NCBI RefSeq assembly: GCF_019320115.1
Contig: NC_089583.1
Span: 80,617,928-80,681,927 of the forward strand
Direction: 5' to 3'
DNA length: 64,000 nt
From: Miscanthus floridulus
Lineage: Eukaryota > Streptophyta > Magnoliopsida > Poales > Poaceae
The translations under genes were made by a program, and so were the position numbers. The notes beneath the pieces were generated by a model, which searched no databases, was not told the origin of the DNA, and saw nothing but the letters and a program-made list of their open reading frames with translations. Shown here in pieces: positions 58,765 through 64,000 of this stretch (position 1 is its first letter; each line of letters starts with the position of its first letter).

Positions 58765-59852
58765 TAGGTATACCTCGGTGAGTGCTAAGACTGGAGATGG
58801 AAAAAAGGGTGGCTCTGCTGAACTGCGTAGCGGTACCCTAGAAACTCCTATATTCTAGGTAGTTTCTCACCAGTATCCATAGGTACGTGACCATGCAGCT
58901 TGTTCCATATCAGTAGCAGGGTGGTTACAATGACAGGTTGCACAAAGACGCTGGAACGATGGCACAAGTCTATTCTCCTCGAGATGCAGCAACTCCAAGC
59001 TTGCAAGGTTTAAACTACTGTAAAAAAAAAAAAAGAACTACTAGCCAGTGCAGGCCTGCCTTCATGCCTTCATGCAAGCGAGCGCGCAGCTTGTGACGGG
59101 TCCCCCCTGATTGTCGACACCCTCGGGATTTAGAGGTTGGTGCCCCATTCTTCTTGTCTCCTAGGAGTATCACACTACCACGAAGCAACTTCCTAGAGTG
59201 TCCAATTAGATTCGCCAGCTCGATCGTGTGGCTAACGTTAATCCTAGAAATTACATTACATGATATTCTTATGAACTGAGAAAATTTATCACAACTAATT
59301 AGTCAAACACCCCACGATGACTCAATCTTCAGCCCATCCATCCCACTGAATTATACGAGCCATGTGTATATGAACTTGAATTGCATCCACGACTGGCATG
59401 ACAGTGTGATGCTAACTTGTGCCTCTCTGACTCTGATGCTCTGATTTCTTGTGAGCTATTTCGAACTTGAATTTGTGCATTCTAGCGAAAGTATTGGCTA
59501 GCATTTTTTTTTCACCAAGGTCGGCCAACCAAGATCAAACGGACCAGGTACAGTCAATCACTCTTCCATTAGAATTTTGAGTTTGACGTGGTTAACTAAG
59601 GCTGCGTTCAGCTACCCTGGATTTGAACCAAGAACTATTCTAGCTTTTTAAAACTATATAAATTAGTGAACACATTCCAACTGGAATCAGTTCCAGTGAC
59701 TTCAATCCAGAGCAACCTAAAGAAATCATGTGGATTAGAAGCACAGGCATAGTACACTGACTTTTCAGGTTCAGTTGGCAAAGTCGAGCTAGTTGCAATC
59801 AAGTACTTACTAGTTACTACTGCTATTTGGTTCTTGGTCTTTGAGCTCAGTA
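58765..59852. other. Intergenic, nothing recognised
   Basis: Low-copy-looking sequence without a coding frame above about 60 codons; one A13 run at 59022. Confidence 0.4.
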
Positions 59853-60080
59853 TCTACAATGGCCCGACTCATAAGCTAGCTCTAAGTATTTTTTTTCATA
59901 TTTTAATAGAAGAGATAAAAAAACTATCTCTTATCAAGAGCTAGCCTCGTACACACATTCTAAGATCATGTGAGAGTATCATGTTGGCCTAATCATACTA
60001 TGAGTTATTACTAAAAGCTAGCACTATTAGAGAGGTTGGCTTAGAGTTAGTAACTAGCTTATACCATTGCGGGTGCCCTA
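59853..60080. mobile_element. Putative MITE (AGCTAGC-rich foldback)
   Basis: TCTACAATGGCCCGACTCAT at the left and ATACCATTGCGGGTGCCCTA at the right are roughly inverted, with TAAGCTAGCTC/GAGCTAGCC pairs inside. Boundaries are approximate. Confidence 0.4.
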
Positions 60081-60554
60081 AGCTGAAGAGTCTTCTATCT
60101 TTTGGAATGAAGTAGAATATTCTTCTAGAATACTCAGCATGATCACGTGGTGTATGGAAGCTGCCTCAAATAAATTCAAATTCTAATCACTAAAACATTA
60201 TTCATTTGTTACATGCCGCACTGACTGAGCATGGTGGTGGTAACATTTTTTTCTTAAGATAAACAAGATCCAAATTCAAACCTAGAAGGAACTTGTCGTT
60301 TTTGAAAATAGGCACCCAAATTTAAGCTAGGAGAAAACTTAAACATGTGTGGCTGGGTGCACGGCCACACTTTCCACCTGAGCAGTTGAACTTTGCTCAC
60401 TTCTAGCACGGTGGTAACATCACCACTTCACCAGCGAGGCCAGCTTGAACACAGTCCATTGCACAGTCCATTGCACAAGCATACAGCTCTTTACGTAGCC
60501 AATCAAACATTACCAAAACAATTTGGGCTATGCAGAGTAACCAGACACCACCAA
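60081..60554. other. Intergenic, nothing recognised
   Basis: Contains a 12-bp direct repeat (CACAGTCCATTG at about 60450 and 60461). No gene. Confidence 0.4.
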
Positions 60555-60750
60555 ATCCCTCCGTTCACAAAAAAAATGCAATTCTCGCTTTTTAGAAGTC
60601 AAGTGATTTAAAGTTTGACCATGATCATATAAAAATATATTAACACTTGCGATACAAAATAAGTATTATGAAATATATTTTCATAATAAACCTAATTAGA
60701 GACATAAATGTTAATACTATTCACTATAAACTCAATCAAAATTAAACTTG
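60555..60750. mobile_element. Partial Stowaway-like MITE
   Basis: ATCCCTCCGTTCACAAAAAA matches the standard grass Stowaway end. The right end is missing, and it abuts the next element. Confidence 0.5.
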
Positions 60751-60761
60751 TTTAACTTGTA

Positions 60762-61097
60762 CTCCCTCCGTCCCACAATATTTGCACATCTAGGTTTGGG
60801 CGCGCAATCAAGACTGGCGTAAAATGACGCTGCTATCCCTAGAAACATCCATCTGACTTGATTTGGAGCCTTTGGTGGCGTCGTACGGCAATCCAAACGG
60901 GTTAACCAAACGAGTGGATAGGGAAGCTTCTGGATCCTACGTTGCTTTCTCTTGTCCAGTTTTTCTTTTTATTTCATGGTCGTACCTGCTGTGGCTGCTG
61001 TAGTCAGTAGATGTTGTACCCTAGGTACCCTATATGGCACTTTAATTTGGGACAATTTTTGAATGCCAAATGTGCAAATACTTTGGGACTGAGGGAC
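60762..61097. mobile_element. Stowaway (Tc1/Mariner) MITE
   Basis: CTCCCTCCGTCCCACAATAT to TTTGGGACTGAGGGAC with TA on both sides (60760-60761 and 61098-61099). These are the typical TIR and target duplication. Confidence 0.8.
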
Positions 61098-61184
61098 TAT
61101 GCATCTATAGTTACATTCTTTTTATGGGCCAAGGGAGTAATGATCATACCAGAAAAGAGAATGGAGAAACTGAATTAATTAGTA

Positions 61185-61328
61185 CTCCGTTCGTTCCAAA
61201 TTACAAGGCGTTTTAAGTTTTTTGGTGTATCCATTTTGCTACGTGCATCTAGATATAACGTAAGTCTAGATAAATAGCAAATTCTATGTAAAAATAGTCA
61301 AAGTGACTTATAATTTGGAAGAGAAGAG
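61185..61328. mobile_element. Stowaway-like MITE, degenerate right end
   Basis: CTCCGTTCGTTCCAAATTAC after TA, ending ATAATTTGGAAGAGAAGAG before TA. The inner TIR (CCAAATTA/TAATTTGG) is well paired. Confidence 0.6.
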
Positions 61329-61530
61329 TATCAGCCAAAGTACCTGCGAAGCAAAATTTAATGCCAGTATGGCATGTTGATCGTTGACGATTCCAATCAG
61401 AGAATAACAAATACAAGAAACGAATGTGGCTTACGCACGCCACCTTGGCACAATCAGCCAACGTCAGTCAAGGAAAATAGGAAATACACGCATACACAGA
61501 AAAAAAAAATCGAAATGATTAACTGGTCGA

Positions 61531-62536
61531 TCACGGCAGGTGGGACAGGTTGATGCCGGCGGTGACGTTGAAGTACTTGAAGGTCGCCGCCCACCGGCGG
61601 TTGTCCTTGAGCAATGTGCACGGCGATGGTGTCCGGCCGGAAGTTGTCCATGAACCAGTTGAGGTCGTACATCCTGGGCTTGAGGTCGTACCGGTTCTTG
61701 CCCCTGCCGCCGATGTTGAGCCATTTCCCGAGGAGCAGGTCCTCGGGCCCGTGCGTGTCGTTGTGGCGCAGGATGTCCTGGTTGGTGGACACCCAGCGCG
61801 AGACGTCCCACGACACGACGTAGCCCATGCCGTGCATGAACGGCATGGGGTCGTCGCCGACGGGGAAGCCGTATCCCAGGTAGACGTCGTGGCGGGGCTT
61901 GCCCCGGAGCTCCTCCACGAGCGCCGCCACGCGCAGGTACGTGTCGTCGTCGGTCTTCATCACGTAGTCGTAGGGCGACGACGCGAAGAGGCGCGGGACG
62001 TTGGACAGGTACGCGTGCGTCTTGCCGTCGTTCATGTTCTCGGCGCAGTCCAACACGACGATGTCGCCGTGGCGCCGGGCCTCCACCACCACGAGCGCGG
62101 CGTCCACCGGGTCGGTCACGTTGCAGAAGACGAAGCGGACGTCCACGCGCGCCGCGGACGCGGGCGGCTGCAGCGCGTAGGCCATCCGCACGATGTCCCG
62201 CCGCTCCCGCCGGCTCGGCATGGTCAGCACGCCCACGAGCAGGCTGAGATCCGGCTGCGGCCGCGGCGGCGTCTCGGCGTCGGCGTCGGCGACGACGGAG
62301 GCTTTCTTCTCGTCGGAGCCGGTCGGCGCGACGGAGTAGTAGCCGCCGCCGCCGCCGTCGGTGCCCGCCGCGCCGCGGCAGAGCACGCCGAGGCCCTGGG
62401 AGCGGGCGTGGGAGGAGCCGAGGCTCGGGAGCGCCAGCAGCAGGGCGAGGAGGCCGAGCGGCACCAGGAGGAGGTACGGCGTGCAGAGCGACGCGGTGTG
62501 GAGGTGGTGGAGCCCGTGCGACGAAGTGGTCTTCAT
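61531..62536 (-). CDS. GT31 family glycosyltransferase (beta-1,3-galactosyltransferase-like), with one frameshift near the C terminus
   Basis: Type II membrane protein expected in the Golgi. Residues 1-16 are cytosolic, about 17-38 a signal anchor (LCTPYLLLVPLGLLALLLAL), then a stem to about 95, then the Galactosyl_T domain: LLVGVLTMPSRRERRDIVRM, FVFCNVTDP, the DxD metal/sugar-nucleotide site as DDDTYLR (Asp196-198) and HGPEDLLLGKWL. Start 62536 is chosen because a TATA box lies at 62638-62645, so the longer frame from 62650 would begin upstream of the promoter. After His307 an extra base in the AA pair at 61613-61614 shifts the frame. In the shifted frame NRRWAATFKYFNVTAGINL continues to a TGA at 61533-61531, giving about 334 residues. 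Without it the protein ends in unrelated sequence at 61454. Donor and acceptor cannot be told from sequence. No intron. Confidence 0.88.
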
Positions 62537-62637
62537 GGCGCAGCGCACACCGCCAGCTTGCGTTTCGTTCCGTTCCGTGAAAATTGAAGCGAAACGTACG
62601 CGTGCGTGCCCCCGGCCCCCGCGCGCCGGGTGTCGGC

Positions 62638-62645
62638 TTATAAAG
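62638..62645 (-). promoter_or_regulatory. TATA box of the GT31 gene
   Basis: Minus strand CTTTATAAGC, about 100 bp before the ATG at 62536. It decides the start codon choice. Confidence 0.65.
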
Positions 62646-62649
62646 CGCA

Positions 62650-63786
62650 CGCCGAGCCGACGTGTCGAGGTGTTGGTTGAAACGTTCGTGCATGGCGGGA
62701 GAAAGCGGTGAAATGGGCCGGGGCGACTGCCCTTAAACTCTAAAAAAAGCGGTGAAATGGCATATCGGCCACGCGACGTCGAGACTACTGGAGAGCATGT
62801 GGTGTACGTACTTGTTTTGTGAATGCGTGATGGGTATGGGAGGGAGAAGTTTCAACGTCCGCGAACATGATTAAGTAGCGGCAGTCTGGAACGCCTTCGA
62901 GCTGTATATTTTAAATTTATCTTCGATTCCATCTGTTCTCGTGGCCATGGATTATTGACAGCTCGTGAAGCCGTGATGCATAAAAAAAACGGTCACAGGT
63001 CACGAGCAATCATTCCCGGGCACGGAAAGGGCGTTGTTTAGTCGCTCGCAGCTTGCTTGTTTGTGCGAGTGTGACGGGCGGCCACAACAGGTTCGAGGAG
63101 GCCGATGGGGACACGGCACGATTCGTTGTCGGTTACTGCTTGCTTGGTGTTGGTGAAGCACAATCCGTTGATGGCGTCCACGGTTTGCCTGCTTGATCAC
63201 ATCGTCATATGATCGAAGCTGAGATCGCACCAACCTTGTGTAAACCAACCACCCTATACAACCTTGCAAACTATGTATCAGGACCACAAGATACTAATTC
63301 AATGAACAGGGTTAGAAGTGGGATTATCTTGCGCTTAAACCCCCACCCCCACCAACCGGCCACATTTGGTTGTGATGGCACACATGTTTAAGTTTGGCAA
63401 AATCTCTCCGAAAGAAGGCTGTACGCTTGCGACTTGCTAACTCGAATTGTCTCTTCTGGGCCTTCGTATAATAAAACTAGAAAAAGTGAATGTCGTAGTT
63501 GCTTACTTGTGGAAATTCTTGACTTGCCTGCCAAATATAAGTAAAACAAGGAAATAACAACTTGTGTGCTTGCTAGTTGCTTACTTGTGGAAGGCACAGC
63601 TTCCATGCGTAATTATACTTTTGCGGAAGAGATTAGTACAGTACAAGGCAGTATACGGCCTGCAACATGCAGTTTGCAGTGTCGTTCATCATTGCGGAGA
63701 ATACACAGGGACAGGATGACAGGAAATCAGACATTACACAGAGACTAGATTGGCAATTTGGCATCCTTTTTCTTCCAAGGACGACA
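62650..63786. other. GT31 upstream region and intergenic DNA, nothing recognised
   Basis: The direct repeat AAAGCGGTGAAATGG at 62703 and 62747 is the only structure noticed near the promoter, together with a paired CTAGTTGCTTACTTGTGGA word near 63500-63590. No gene. Confidence 0.4.
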
Positions 63787-63905
63787 GAGACGAAGGACTA
63801 CTCGTTACGATGGTGGATTATAAGTTAGAATAGTATTTTTCTCTCGCACCAAACCAGCCAGCAGTAAATAATCTACGATCGTTTACGACCAAACGGCTCT
63901 AAATT
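63787..63905. mobile_element. MITE-like repeat, same family as 1946 and 4373
   Basis: GTTACGATGGTGGATTATAA, AATAGTATTTTTCTCTCGCA, CAGCCAGCAGTAAATAATCT and GATCGTTTACGACCAAAC match the family core. The ends are approximate. Confidence 0.5.
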
Positions 63906-64000
63906 GGCAATGCTGTTTTCCGATCCGTAGATCAATGAATCGGCGGCGAAGATGTCATGTCACGAGCGAGGCCAAGACCAAGCCTTTTCTGGCCGTCGCC

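Noticed and set aside
61550..62587. 345-codon open frame on the plus strand opposite the GT31 gene
   Set aside because: It is a shadow of the GC-rich minus-strand gene: His/Val/Arg-rich, with no domain. The minus strand carries clear GT31 motifs.
61464..62693. 409-codon minus-strand frame overlapping GT31 in another phase
   Set aside because: Arg/Pro-rich low-complexity translation typical of the wrong frame. Only its last part (the true GT31 C terminus after the frameshift) is meaningful.

Overview
This is plant nuclear DNA, most likely from a panicoid grass of the Saccharum/Miscanthus/Sorghum type. The evidence is TA-flanked Stowaway MITEs, many Tourist-like MITEs with TIRs of the GGCCTTGTTTAG kind, grass-style CACTA elements with TTTAGTCCCGG or TTTGCCGAGTG subterminal repeats, a long-LTR Copia element, and a GC-rich intronless histone H2B gene. 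The species is inference; the repeat families are read from the sequence. No prokaryotic gene, CRISPR array, tRNA or rRNA was found.

Layout. 1-1143: edge of a minus-strand Gypsy element (gag start, PBS-like site, LTR). 1144-9787: intergenic DNA rich in MITEs, including a nested palindromic MITE block at 4980-6033. 9788-21517: a full-length but decayed CACTA (En/Spm) element with GCC target-site duplications. It carries a small GRF-zinc-finger/membrane gene, a TNP2-type transposase and a multi-exon second gene ending in a Ulp1/C48 cysteine-protease domain. 21518-24090: Gypsy protease fragment and a solo LTR sitting inside a MITE. 24091-36003: a second, short CACTA element (TAT duplications) split by a 10.4-kb Copia element (24880-35273, GTGGT duplications). 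36004-36881: intergenic DNA with a MITE.

The block 17973-36881 (18,909 bp) is then repeated head to tail at 36882-55790. The repeat starts in the middle of the second CACTA gene, so copy 2 holds only the 3' part of that element, then the full Gypsy fragment, solo LTR, second CACTA and Copia again. I found only five differences between the copies. All are homopolymer-length changes in the first 1.8 kb of copy 2, and four of the five break a frame that copy 1 keeps. That pattern fits an unmerged contig overlap (false duplication) at least as well as a very recent real duplication.

Only two ordinary host genes are convincing. One is a histone H2B gene (56151-56612, +) with a TATA box and a near-consensus plant histone type I promoter element. 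The other is a GT31 glycosyltransferase gene (62536-61531, -) with one frameshift near its C terminus. They are unrelated in function. Everything else is transposon-derived, low-copy intergenic DNA or unrecognised.
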